DNA from: Melieria omissa
Taxonomy: Eukaryota; Arthropoda; Insecta; Diptera; Ulidiidae
DNA: 64,000 bases
Assembly: GCA_963971225.1 (NCBI GenBank)
Contig: OZ020269.1
Location: 95,793,540 to 95,857,539, forward strand
Direction of reading: 5' to 3'
Both the position numbers and the translations under genes were made by a program. Positions 47,248 through 58,024 of the stretch are shown here, piece by piece (the stretch's first letter is position 1; each line of letters opens with the position of its first letter). A model generated the notes under the pieces. The model was not told where the DNA came from, made no database searches, and saw nothing but the letters and a program-made list of their open reading frames with translations.

Positions 47248-48106
47248 AATGGAGAAAAGTGCATTTCATGTGCTGATGAAATTGTATTCTTTTTTGCGTA
47301 AAAAACCCCATCACTGAAACCAACGAAAGGCTTGATAAATACTATGGGGACTCTGCATCATCAATTTCAATGGTTAAGAATTCGTTTACCGAATTCCATT
47401 GCGGTCGTACCAGCACAAGAGATGCCAAAAGTTCAGGTCGCCCAAAAGAGGTTATCACACCAGAAATTATTGATAGAGTCCATAGAATTAGGTGGCTGAA
47501 GCTGTAGAATATTCTGAATACATTTTGCATAAATATTTGGACAAGAAAAAGCTATACGTGCAATGGGTACTGCGATGGCTCACACGGGACCCTGAGGGCA
47601 AACGCGTCACCACTTCAAAGAAGTGTTTGACGATAATCAAACAGAAATCCGATATAATTTGAAACATAGATGGATGAAACATGGATCCATCACTCACACC
47701 AGAGACCAAAAAGCAGTCAAAGCAGTAGAGTGGGTGAACGTGCACTAAAGAAGGTCGAGGTGGGTGTATCCGTCAAGAAGGTCATGGCCTATTGAAGCCT
47801 ATTTGAAGCAAAAACAAATGCATTTGCCGAAGAAAACAGTTTTCTTCCACCGTGTGTAGTCGTTATGGCAAAAATCCATCAATTGGGCTACGAACTTCTG
47901 CCCCAACTAATTGACTAATTTCTGTTCCCAAGCATGAAGAAATGGTTCGGTGGTAAAAGATTTGACTTGAATGAAGAGGTCATCACAATTCATCATCACT
48001 AGTCATCCCATTTTGAAAACCTTTAGAAAATCTATTAGGTATTTGAAAGGGATCAAAAACTTGGAAAAACGATGGACTTCATGTATGGAGCTATGTTGAG
48101 AAATAA
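47248..48106 (+). pseudogene. Mariner transposase pseudogene
   Basis: Starting at the ATG at 47250, the plus strand encodes a mariner-like N-terminus. Recognisable blocks are Leu-Asp-Lys-Tyr-Tyr-Gly-Asp-Ser, Arg-Cys-Gly-Arg-Thr-Ser-Thr-Arg-Asp-Ala-Lys-Ser-Ser-Gly-Arg-Pro-Lys-Glu-Val-Ile-Thr-Pro-Glu and, far downstream (~48045-48080), Gly-Ile-Lys-Asn-Leu-Glu-Lys-Arg-Trp. Multiple frameshifts, stops (for example near 47503) and internal deletions break it. It is a different lineage from the mariner at 7355-8086. Confidence 0.75.
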
Positions 48107-48181
48107 ACCGTTTTTTTGCCGAAAAAAATTCGTTTATAAAAAAATTCACTGACTTGTCAAACTGCCTGCGTAGGTTCTTTA

Positions 48182-48499
48182 TGCATCCAGCCTTATTCAA
48201 GTGGTTCCAAAGAGTTTTCTCTGCAATGTTTAGCTTCTGAACGAACGAAACAGTTCTTACATGACAGTCGAACTCGATTATTTATTTAATTTAATGGGTA
48301 TTTTCAACAATTGGCTTTTTGGAGCGTGCAGCATCTTTGACATGATTGCATGATTGACTGGTACAGAATGAGGATCACATTTTCAGCCACCTTGAATTGC
48401 CGCCTTTCGCCATGAACTTTAAAATTATGAACAGCTTCCACAGTGTTTTCTTTCTTAGATATTGTGACGATGAGGCACTCTGTCGCTCTGCTATGCATG
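48182..48499. other. Intergenic, no clear feature
   Basis: Includes a minus-strand stretch with possible eroded transposase sequence, but nothing could be assigned. Confidence 0.25.
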
Positions 48500-48699
48500 A
48501 ATGTTTTACGGGCATACTTTTAGGCCACACACTTTAGAGTACGGCCAGCTTGCTATAATTTCGATATGGCAAGGATAGCTCGCGATGATAATGGGATGTG
48601 CGAGAATGATCGAGAGATAGGCCAATTGAATGGGCGAGAACGATCGAGAGATAGTCCAACTGGAATGCGCAAGAACACTCGGCGCGATAACCAGACAAG

Positions 48700-48707
48700 T
48701 ATAAAAG
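48700..48707 (+). promoter_or_regulatory. TATA box of the putative LTR
   Basis: TATAAAAG is a consensus TATA box, with a GC-richer start region ~25-35 bp downstream. Confidence 0.45.
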
Positions 48708-48832
48708 TCAGCCGGGTGCAGAGAAGAGGGTCGAGTCTTGAACAAGCAAAGTAGTAACAAGTGTGAAGAAAAGAAAAGTGTAAATCTGTAAAATAAAGTG
48801 ATTGTTGGTTTCTGACTGCGTTTTGCGCTGAG

Positions 48833-49196
48833 TAATTGAAGTGGTTGCAGCCGCCGTGGCTCAGTTGGTTAGTGCGCGGTCCAAGCGAGTCGCATGCAGA
48901 GCGACGCTAGTTCGAATTCTGCATGTAGTAACACCTAAAAAAAATAACGGGAAACTCGTTTTCTCTTTCGGTGGCTGTCCTCTCAGCTGGAAATGGCAAA
49001 CCTCTGAGAGTAAAAATTGCCTATGAAAAAGCTCCCAACCTTCCGTTCGGAACCGGCATAAAACTGTAGGTCCCTTCCATCCGCGTACAAAATTCACCCG
49101 CACAACACGGGTGGTTGCGGGAAGCTAGGCCTTAGTCTCGCGTAAGCGGGCTGTCGTGCCAATCAATTATTAAATTAATTATTAATTGAAGTGGTT
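48833..49196 (+). mobile_element. tRNA-derived SINE with 14-bp target duplication
   Basis: TAATTGAAGTGGTT flanks the element at 48833-48846 and 49183-49196. The body is 48847-49182 (336 bp). Box A is GTGGCTCAGTTGGTTAGTGC at ~48858, and box B is AGTTCGAATTC ~40 nt later. A tRNA-unrelated body with CTGTAGGTCCCTTCCATCCG follows, ending in an AT-rich tail. This is a Pol III-transcribed, non-coding retroposon, apparently a recent insertion. Confidence 0.88.
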
Positions 49197-49244
49197 TCAT
49201 TTTCAAGCACAATCCAAAAACGAACTTAGAGAGGTAATTTTCGT

Positions 49245-51426
49245 AACAATATAATCAATAGTCGATGTTATGTGGAGATGATCACTGCTTTTTCTTGCTC
49301 GCGTCTCCTCTGTTTACAAGTCAGGGCGGTTCACCCAACTGGCCACAAGAAGCGAAGCTGGCTAGCGGGTAAACCAAAAATCATAATTTCAATACAATGT
49401 TTACAAAATGATGCATTTTCTGTTTACTGGTGTCTAACTTTGATGCGCGCCCAAACCATAGTGGGTCAAATAGTTACGAAGCTGTCTGAAAAGTTTTTTT
49501 AGTACGAAATTGTATCTTTTTAATGCCATCAAGCGTAATCCAATGGCATTCATACAATGCGAGATACAGATTACCAAGGCCAACTATTGGGAAAATCATG
49601 AATTTATTAAAAAAATTAAAATAAATAAAATTAAAATAAATAAAAAATAAATAAAACAAAATTGTGTTTGAATACAAATTTTAAACGCTAATCTTCTTTA
49701 ACGACATTTTGTTGCTTTGAAATTTTGTTTACTGTGTAACTCATAGCACACAACTTTGAAGTCGTCGACGGGCGCCCATTAACATTATTTCTCCTTAAGC
49801 TTTTAAGCAGCACATGACGCTGCCCACTCGACAACAAAAAAACAACAACTTGTGCTATAACTTGTTTATGCATTGAGAAAAACAAAACTGCAACATGTCA
49901 AGAAGAGTAAAAGAAAACAAACAATAATTTGCACATTTACCTTGAACAAACAATAAAAAATCAACAAAAACATTGAGGAAAAAGAGGAAAAATTGCGAGT
50001 ATTTGCCGCATGCTTGATTCCTAGGTGGCATTTAAATATGATTTGGTATCTTTAGTTCTTGCTGCTTGCGTTTGCTTTTGATTTTGCCATTCGTTGAGGT
50101 TATGTTGAATGTTGTATTATTGTTTAGGTTTTTGTTGCCATTTGCAGAGTAATCATTAAATTTAATTGCAGTTTCTTTGTTTGTTTTGGTTTTTTTATTA
50201 ATTTTTTGCATTGTTTAAATTTTTTTTCATTAATATCGGTTTTGCTGAGCCATAGTTATTACTTTTCATTAAGTTTGTTTTTACTCTTTGGCAGCTCATC
50301 CATCCATTTGTTGTATTTGCGTAATTTTCAGTCTTTTGTTAATAGAATAGTTGAATTTCCTGTACAAGTGCGTTGTTGTTTTTTTTGTTGGCTGTGTGTG
50401 TCAAATTTAACGCCAGCCAGCTGCTTTGAAAAGCAACATTCACACAGCAACGATGTCAGCGCCAACACGCGCAGCGCTCAAATTGATTTTCATAATAGAA
50501 AATGCGCTCATAATCAACATTGTTCGCTTTAATTATAACAGCTGAATTGAAACGGAAATGACAACCACAACAACAACAACACAAATATGAAGTTAGTCAA
50601 TGATAAAAATAGCGGCGGACAAATCCAGCCAACCAACAGAACGGACGCGAGCATTTAGACTACAAAATCAATTCAAATAATTTGCAATTGGATTATTAAA
50701 TTCAGAGAGTGCAAAATAAAGATAATTCTTGCAATATTCCATCAGTCGCAATAAATGTAAAATATTGTCAATTTATGATTTCTATCAAATAAATCAGTCT
50801 GGGAGTATTCAATTAATCAGTCTGGGATTATTCTTAGAAGAGAAGTTAGATGCGGCAAAAAGCTTCATGCCATTTCAGTTGTCAGAAATGAGAAAAAACC
50901 CCTTTAAAAATTACAAGTAGTTGTTGTATTTTTTTCATAATTTTTAGTTTATTTCGTACAAAAGTATTTTATTGCTGATTCACAAAAATTAACGACCTGT
51001 GTTCGGTCACAGCAGCAACAACTGTATTCAAATTGAAATCATTATAGCTTCAATTAACATCAAATTAAATTGGCTTCAAATCGAATTGTGGAAACAATTA
51101 GGCAGTCATTGGCTGTTGGAGCAATTTAAGTTACAATTTGATGATTTGTTGAGGAAAGAGACAAATAGTGAAAAATAGACAAAAGTGTCACCCAGAAATT
51201 GATAAACCTCAATCTTCAAATGCTGATAGTTTGATTAATTTCGAGTTGCAATTCAAGATACTAAAAAAGCATATACGAGTACGAGTCTGATAAGCACAAT
51301 GCTCACTATTTGAATGTTGTTTATAGAAACAGATACAGGGAAAAGACAGAGAGAGGGAGATAGAGTGAGACAGAGAGAGCTCGAATTGCAAACAATAAAC
51401 AATGCATTTGTATATAATACAATTAG
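49245..51426. other. Intergenic, no gene seen
   Basis: AT-rich sequence with A-rich runs at 49605-49665 and (AAC)n at 50561-50582. No exon was recognised. Confidence 0.3.
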
Positions 51427-51976
51427 GGATTTCAATACCGGACCAGTTCTACAATCCCGGGATTTTTGGGGCTAAAAATCACAATCCCGGGATCTCGGGA
51501 TTTTTTAGGGATTAAATATTATTTCATTATTAAGACACAATCGGAGGCCTTTTTTGAGGCCCATTGTGATACGATATATTTTATTTTAATTTTTTATTTT
51601 AATTTATTTTATTTTATTTTATTTTATTATATTTTTATTTTATTTTAAATTGTTTTATTTTGTTTTATTTTATTTTAATGTTTTTTAGTAATATTTTTAT
51701 TTTTTCTATTTTAATTAATTTTTTAATTTAATTTTATTTTATTTTCAGATTTTATTTAATTTTATTTATTTTATTTATTTTATTTATTTTATTTATTTTA
51801 TTTATTTTATTTATTTTATTTATTTTATTTATTTTATTTATTTTAACTATTTTATTTATTGTATTTATTTTATTAATTTTATTAAATTTATTTTATTTTC
51901 TTTTATTTTATTTTATTTGATTCTATTTTATTTTATTTTATTTTGTTTTATTTTATTTGATTTTATTTTATACTTC
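51427..51976. repeat. CCCGGGAT repeats followed by (ATTTT/TTTATTTTA)n array
   Basis: ATCCCGGGAT-type phrases occur at 51453 and 51483, with CTCGGGATTTTTTAGGGAT after them. These look like a transposon end but no partner end is clear. From ~51575 to 51975 the sequence is (ATTTT)n and (TTTATTTTA)n with minor variants. Confidence 0.7.
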
Positions 51977-52010
51977 GACTAGACTAGACTAGACTAGACT
52001 AGACTAGACT
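51977..52010. repeat. (GACTA)n short array
   Basis: About seven copies. On the other strand this is TAGTC, the same unit as the 37-copy array at 28491-28675. Confidence 0.95.
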
Positions 52011-52635
52011 TGACTGAACCTAATGATTCTAGAATGTCTATTGTATTCGGAGAATCGAATGATTTAGAAGATTCTCCAAACTCCGGGTTTGGCAACATTT
52101 TTTTTGAATTTCAGAAAGTATTTTCTTTTTTTTTAGTTTTTCTTGTTTTAGTTTTCTAATATTTTTCCATTGTTCTAAACTTTGCGTTTATAGTTTAAAC
52201 CAGCCTTTCGCACAAAATCTCAATTACCTGTTTCAAGCTGTTTACTCCACCTTCCTTTCATTCACTTACATGTGAATCATTAGCAAAATCTCACCCTTAA
52301 TCCTTCATAGATAGTCCTATCACATCTTGTATATATGTCCAATCTTGTACAAATCATTGTTGTCAACTTAACTTCTCTCGACCACAGTTTTTTTTAAATC
52401 ATGTTAAAGCTTATTTGATTTTGGTTATCACACAAAAACGTCAACAACATTAACAACAACGACAAATTCTTATCGAACAATGAAAATGGTGCAAACGCCA
52501 AACTAGCACAAATAAATAAGATAGCAATGCAAAAAAAACAAAAATAAAACAAAAGTACAAATAAAAGTACAAACAAAGCCAACCCGAAACATTACCAACC
52601 AACCATTTCTCACTTTACGTTTGTTTTTATTGCAG
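52011..52635. other. Intergenic or intron upstream of pgant9
   Basis: AT-rich sequence with no exon seen. It ends in a good splice acceptor at 52634-52635. Confidence 0.3.
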
Positions 52636-52636
52636 A
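52615..52636 (+). promoter_or_regulatory. Candidate 3' splice site for a 5'-UTR exon
   Basis: TTTACGTTTGTTTTTATTGCAG fits a pyrimidine-rich tract plus CAG acceptor. If used, the exon would run from ~52636 through a long (CAA)n-rich 5' leader to the splice donor at 54301. Transcript data are lacking, and transcription could equally start downstream. Confidence 0.35.
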
Positions 52637-53837
52637 TTCAACAAATTCACAACGCACAGGGATAACACAAAACCCGCATTGGCACTCGACTGCAATACAA
52701 AAAAACAACAACAACAACAAAAGAGCTAAAACATTAACAACAACAACTACTACTACGCAAATATTAACAAGAACAACATTCACCACGACTGAGGCAACAA
52801 CTGAGCCAAACACTGAACCAGCAGCACAGCAGCGGTTAAGGTCAAAATTGTTGGGAATTTCAAATGGCGAGGCAATAAACTTCAATCGAGTGAACAAAAA
52901 AAAGAAACAACAAAGACAAAGACAAAAGCAACAAACAAAGCTTCGCACAAAAAGCAGTAAAAACTTTGATGCCAACAGACAAACGGCCCAAACGAAATGA
53001 CAGTCAGCGTAAAGTGTCGACATAGCAAGGAGAACACGAAAAAAGTGCGAAATTGAAACGGAAATGGAAATGGTGAAAGTGGCGAAAGTGCAAAACAACG
53101 TCTAAATAAAATTAGTTTGACTCACAGTCACACGCACACACACACACATACATACACTCACAATACATATCAAAAGTTGTGCACTGAAATATCACAAATG
53201 AAGCGACGAGCCGTGGCACAACCGAAGCATATCCGTTGCGTCAGCGAAAGCCAATAAAACATGCGACACTAGCAAAGCCAATAACCATAAATGCCAAACT
53301 TAACTGCAGCAACAACAGCCACAGTCACAATTGCAACAATAACAAAGCCAACAACAAGAACGCTGCCGCAAAAATTATGCACAACAATTGCCAATAGCAC
53401 CGAGGGAAATTCATTTGGCATTTTTGCACGCAACACGTCAGCACGCCCGAAACTATGCTACATGCAGCACACGTCTAATTGCGCAAATAAATAAAAAGAC
53501 AAAGTAGTAGAAAAAGCAGAAGAAGAAGGAGCAGCAGAAGCACCCAGTCAATAGTCACACAACACTGCTCCGCACCGCACCGCACAGCAGCCACCGCAGG
53601 CAATCAACAATAGCAACGCATAAATTACGCCTAATTGACGCATAAATTTAGGCGCACCAAGCCCCGCACTCGCTGTCACTTTCACAATCACAGTTGCTGT
53701 GTCTTTGAGGCGTTCGCCGCTCGGCGCCTGTGTCGTGCGAAACTTCACACACACACACACGCACAACAGTGCGCCACTTCAGGCCTTCTGCGCCACTTCA
53801 ACCGAGCGGTAGCCGTGTCCGGTAGCTGCTCGCCGAT
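52637..53837 (+). other. Probable pgant9 promoter or 5' leader
   Basis: A stretch rich in CAA, GCA and ACA repeats, with a (CA)n tract at 53129-53147, directly precedes the pgant9 ATG and has no conserved ORF. Fly 5' leaders often look like this, but the transcription start cannot be placed. Confidence 0.4.
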
Positions 53838-54300
53838 ATGGCATTCATATGGCGGCGTCGATCGGCGTCCATTGTGAAAATTATCGCCGCCCTAACCGCC
53901 ATCTGGTTCACCATCGCCTTCCTCATCTACAGCGACGACACACAGCCCGCGGCCAACAAGTGGAACGGCATGTCGCTGGCGCTGAAGAGCGATAACAATA
54001 TCGATGCGGACGCCGCTGCAGGCGGCTTCGACCGTAACATAGTCGACGCGAAGTTCGCGGCCAACAAACGCGAGCATCGGCGCGGCGTCGGCGATGTGCC
54101 GCCCATCGATGTGAATGCTGCGCGCGAAATCGATGAAGATGTTGTTGGCGACCCCGCCGACATTAATGAGGGCGGTGAATCAGTATTGAATAATGTTGTG
54201 GTTCATCCGAATGAAAAAGTTTATCACGGCAAATTGATTGCCGGCAATAAGCCCAGCAAGAGCAACGGCAGTAAAAAGGATCAACGGCCGCCGGATGATG
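53838..54300 (+). CDS. pgant9: Polypeptide GalNAc-transferase 9, first coding exon
   Basis: The exon encodes 154 residues plus one base. The start, MAFIWRRRSASIVK, and the next hydrophobic stretch match my recollection of the Drosophila Pgant9 N-terminus. Family members are Golgi type II membrane enzymes that add GalNAc to Ser/Thr of secreted and mucin-like proteins. Seen here: a basic cytoplasmic tip (Arg6-Arg8), one membrane anchor at about residues 12-31, then a hydrophilic, low-complexity acidic stem. The catalytic and lectin domains are absent and must be in later exons. The exon ends GATGATG|GTGAGT, a consensus donor, giving a phase-1 intron; the frame would otherwise hit a stop 14 bases into the intron. 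The ATG at 53838 is preceded by GCCGAT. No later exon was found in the following 9.7 kb, so the first intron is long. Confidence 0.8.
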
Positions 54301-54851
54301 GTGAGTGCTTTTAAACTGTGCGCATAGTTGTGCGGTTAGCGCATGTCATTGTTTTTCTGTTGTTTTTGCATACGAGAGTATTAATTCGATGAAGCAATAC
54401 ATTCGAACCGGAATCAGGCCACTCGAAATGCGAATTGGCTGTCGCTGTTGTCTGACAGTTAGCGGATATTTGCATAGGTCCTTGTTTGGGTGTTGGCGGT
54501 TGGCGCCAATCAATTGAAGCTCCGCGATGCGCCAAATTAAATGATTTTTGCTGGGATGCTTTTGAGGTTTCATTCGCAGAGTAAACACAGGTCACGAACG
54601 ATGGCTGTTTAATTGGAGGGTTTTGCAATTTACAAACTGGCAGCATAGTTCGATTTAGGACGTGTTAATTAGTGCTGCCAAATATACGAATCGAATGTTT
54701 GACACGTTTATTTGGAGCCCAGCTTCCTGTAGTTTGTGGGTTCAAGTCCAGTTCAGGTCAAACGAAGCCAACAACTATGAACAAAATTCTACCAAATACA
54801 GTCAAATATCCCTAAGCGATAGCCCCACCAAGTTATACGACTCTCGGCAAA

Positions 54852-55113
54852 TCTTAGTCTTAGTCTTAGTCTTAGTCTTAGTCTTAGTCTTAGTCTTAGT
54901 CTTAGTCTTAGTCTTAGTCTTAGTCTTAGTCTTAGTCTTAGTCTTAGTCTTAGTCTTAGTCTTAGTCTTAGTCTTAGTCTTAGTCTTAGTCTTAGTCTTA
55001 GTCTTAGTCTTAGTCTTAGTCTTAGTCTTAGTCTTAGTCTTAGTCTTAGTCTTAGTCTTAGTCTTAGTCTTAGTCTTAGTCTTAATCTTAATCTTAGTCT
55101 TAGTCTTAGTCTT
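54852..55113. repeat. (TCTTAG)n hexanucleotide array, ~43 copies
   Basis: Nearly perfect TCTTAG units with two adjacent TCTTAA variants near 55082-55092. Six-base units keep frames open, so the Leu-Val repeat frame is an artefact. The unit TTAGTC is the pentamer TAGTC of 28491-28675 plus one T. Confidence 0.98.
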
Positions 55114-55139
55114 GGAACTCCCTGTCTGTCCCCTGTTCT

Positions 55140-56470
55140 ATCTCAATCTCTAAGTCCAGTATTGTTCCTATGTGTCTTAACCACCCTTCGTGCATCAGCC
55201 TTCATCTCCAGCTCTATTTCTGTCATTGCCTCGATCTCCAGTTTTCTCTCTGTTCCTGTCTCAGCTAGGATCTCCTCTTCTGTCTCTGTGACTGTCTCAA
55301 TCTCCAGCTCTGTCCCCATTTCAATCTCCAGCTCTTTCTTTGTCGCTGTCTCAGTCTTCAGCTCTATCTCTGTCGCTGTCTCCATCTCCAGCTCTGTTCC
55401 CATTTTACTCTCCAGCTCTATTCCTGTCACTGTCTCGATCTCCAGTTTTCTCCCTGTCCCCGGTTCAATCTCCAGCTCTATCCCTGTCCCTGTTTCATTC
55501 CTAAGCTCTATCTCTGTCGCTGTCACTGTCTCCATCTCCAGCGCTGTTCCCGTTTTTATCTCCAGCTCTATTTCTGTCAGTGTGTCGATCTCCAGTTTTC
55601 TCCCTGTCCCCGTTTCAATCTCCAGCTCTATCCCTGTCCCTGTCTCAATCTTCAGCTTTAGCTCTGTCACTCTCTCAATCTCCAGATCCGTCCCCGTTTC
55701 AATCTCCAGCTCTATCCCTGCTTCAGCCTCCAACTGCTGTTTTGTCTCTACCCCTGTCCAAATCATCTTAAGCTCTATCCTTGTCCACTTTTCAATCTCG
55801 AGCTCTCTCCCTGTTCCTGTCTCAGCCTCCATCTCCTCTTTTGTCGCTGTGACTGTCTAAATGGCCAGTTTTGTCACTGTCTCAATCTTCAGCTCTGTCC
55901 CTGTTTCAATCTTCAGCTTTATTCCTATCGCTGTTTCAATCTTTAGTTCTATCCCCATTTGAATCTCCAGCTCTACTCCACTGTCTCGATTTCCAGTTTT
56001 CTCCCTGTTCCTGTCTTAGCCTCTATCTCTTCTTCTTTCTCTGTAACTCTCTTAATGTCATGTTCTGTCTCTCTAGCTTTGTCTCCGTTTTAATCTCCAG
56101 CGCTATTCCTGTCACTGTCTCGATCTCCAGTTTTCTGCCCGTTCCTCCATATCCTCTTCAGTCTCCGTGACTGTCTCAATCTCCTATTTTGCCACCGTTT
56201 CGACCTCCAATTTTCTCCCTGTTCCTGTCTCAGCCACCATCTTCCCTTCTATCTCTATTTCTGTCTCAATCTTCAGCTCTATCCCTGTCCTTGTCTCAGC
56301 CTCCACCTCCTGTTTTGTCTCTGTCGCTGTCACAATCATCTTCACCTCTCTCCATGTCACTGTCTCAATCTCCAGCTCTGTCCATGTCCCTGTGTCAATC
56401 TTCATCTTCGACTCTGACCCTGTGTCCTTTTGTTTTCGTATACTTGTCCTCATCCCAATCTTTCTGTCCA
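55140..56470. repeat. Degenerate hexamer-register pyrimidine-rich array
   Basis: About 1.3 kb is built from hexamers such as CTGTCC, CTGTCT, CAATCT, CCAGCT and CTATCC in recurring order. This gives higher-order units of ~30-60 bp, for example CTGTCTCAATCTCCAGCTCT. The plus strand is strongly C+T rich. Because the register is a multiple of three, frames of ~230 codons stay open on both strands (Val-Ser-Ile-Ser-Ser type on plus, Glu-Leu-Glu-Ile-Glu type on minus). Neither looks like a protein. Confidence 0.88.
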
Positions 56471-57580
56471 ACGCTTCCATCCGAATTGTTTTCTCTTTAA
56501 ACTGACCACCACCTGCCACCATTTCGCTGCACAACACATACAGCATTCATCACGTCAGTGTTGATAAATCTTACCCACTCGAACGCAACCATTGGTGAAA
56601 ACCCCAACAAAAAAATTGTTAAATATAAAAGTCGCATCAACCGCGCACTTGAGTCCGTGTCACAAGAGTCTGAATCGTTGTGGAAAATCAATGATGCTGA
56701 CACAAATACAAAGCGCCAGCTGCACGTGTTGACGCGGCCGTCAGTCACGTCGTCGCTGCAGCCAGCCAGTAGGCTGGTGCTACCGGCTTGACGAGCAGCC
56801 ACAAATGCTTAATTTTGACATTCAGACACGGCCAATGAGCGCAGCGAGGCGTGTTATCGGCGCATAAGCAACGCATACACTTATCTGCGCACCGCTGCGT
56901 TCAGCTGTCGCCGCGTATCGGTGTGCGGCGTTTAAGATGTGTTATCACGGCCGAGTGGGCCAGGACGCAATTTGAATGCGCGTGAATGTGTTTTGTGGGC
57001 GCATCGTGCGGTACGTTGACGCACTGAAGCGAAGTGTGCGGGGTTGCTGCAACACCACATCACACACAACATTGTGGCACCGTGTCGGCATGGATTAGTC
57101 GGTTGGTGGAAAGCGCAGCAACTCGGCGTCAGCGCAATGTGGCAACTGCCATTCACACTTGTAGCATGTTGTGCGTTCTTGCCGTCGTTCGATTTGCCTT
57201 GTAAAAACAGCTCAGCCGTTGAATTATCCTCGTTTATTGTTGGTTATTGGCTTAAACGATCCCTACTCGCTTCGCAAAGATCATTAAAATGGTATTACAT
57301 TATGTATGCATTTGCTTTGCTCATACTCAATACATCGCTTCCCAGTATACGCCTTCTGCTTCTCGAGAACGCTGAACAGTAGCAGAAGTAATCGCTCCAA
57401 TCATGAGTCGCAATTCTTTTCTCTCCAGTCGAAAAAGAGAGCCCGACGTCTCCTTAATCCGAGCTATCACAAAACACTTCACGATTCTGCAAGATTCCAC
57501 TCCGGTCCATTTCCCAATGGAACTGGGGATCGCATGATTCTTGATTTATTGTAGGACCTCGGCAACGCTGACGCCTATTT
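56471..57580. other. Intronic sequence, no exon seen
   Basis: More GC-balanced than most of the window, with several short frames on both strands. None matches a known domain and none has a convincing acceptor-ORF-donor layout. Confidence 0.3.
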
Positions 57581-57594
57581 CTGGCTCTAGTCCC

Positions 57595-57950
57595 ATTTGC
57601 TTACCCTCTAATGCCATCGGAAACTTCGTTACCAGGAACACCAGCGTACCCAACACCGTTATTGTGTCTTGCGATACTTCTCAGCTTTTCCTTACATTTG
57701 CTTACGATCTTTGAGTAGCTTACAAGGTTCCTTAGGGCCTTGAGTGCGACTTGGCCGCAGACCCTTATGCGTTCCCCTCGCGGTTTCTGCCCAATGATCC
57801 AGCAGGTCACATTCAGCATGGCGTAGACTTCCGTTTGGAAGACCGTAGCTATCTCTCCTGTGGCGTACGAGTACATGGATTCTCCATGCAGTTACCAACC
57901 GATTCTAGTTCCTTGACAGGTCTTGGTGCCATCTGTGTAGAATACATGCG
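57595..57950 (-). pseudogene. Non-LTR RNase H relic
   Basis: The minus strand reads Val-Phe-Tyr-Thr-Asp-Gly-Thr-Lys near 57935, a stop, then Ala-Thr-Val-Phe-Gln-Thr-Glu-Val-Tyr-Ala. Further on come Gly-Gln-Val-Ala-Leu-Lys-Ala-Leu-Arg and finally Ala-Gly-Val-Pro-Gly-Asn-Glu-Val-Ser-Asp. The order of all RNase H blocks is kept. The stop and lost residues show decay. Confidence 0.75.
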
Positions 57951-58024
57951 TGAGACCCTGAGGGTTTATTACGTCATAGTTCTTTCCAAAATGAATGTAG
58001 AGCGTCAGAGCATCCGTCGGCATC

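Larger units (their letters stand above)
46514..48181 (+). mobile_element. Decayed mariner element containing an RTE fragment
   Basis: TA borders lie at 46514-46515 and 48180-48181. Left end: AAGAACAGTTTGAGAAGTCA, then GTGACTTTTTTA. The right end, read inward on the minus strand, starts AAGAACCTACGCAGGCAGTT, then TGACAAGTCAGTGAATTTTTTTA. The left end has lost ~11 bp of the repeat. An RTE piece occupies ~46548-47125. The remaining ~1.08 kb is a shortened mariner with its broken transposase at 47248-48106. Confidence 0.8.
48500..49240 (+). mobile_element. Probable solo LTR carrying a SINE
   Basis: A TATA box (TATAAAAG at 48700-48707) is followed ~85 bp later by an AATAAA signal (48792-48797). 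Upstream are two ~35-bp direct repeats (GCGAGAATGATCGAGAGATA and GCGAGAACGATCGAGAGATA), as in LTR enhancer regions. Possible borders are TGTTTTACG near 48500 and CGTAACA near 49240, but no flanking duplication was found. No internal retroelement genes lie beside it. The SINE at 48847-49182 sits after the AATAAA. Confidence 0.45.

Noticed and set aside
52610..53098. 162-codon minus-strand frame rich in Val, Leu, Phe and Cys
   Set aside because: It is the complement of CAA/ACA/AAC-rich leader sequence. The hydrophobic composition is a by-product.
54662..55153. 163-codon frame with a long Leu-Val repeat
   Set aside because: It is the direct translation of the (TCTTAG)n array in a putative intron.
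55143..55860. 229-232-codon frames on both strands
   Set aside because: Both are translations of the hexamer-register array. Open frames on both strands with period-2 amino acid patterns point to repeat, not protein.
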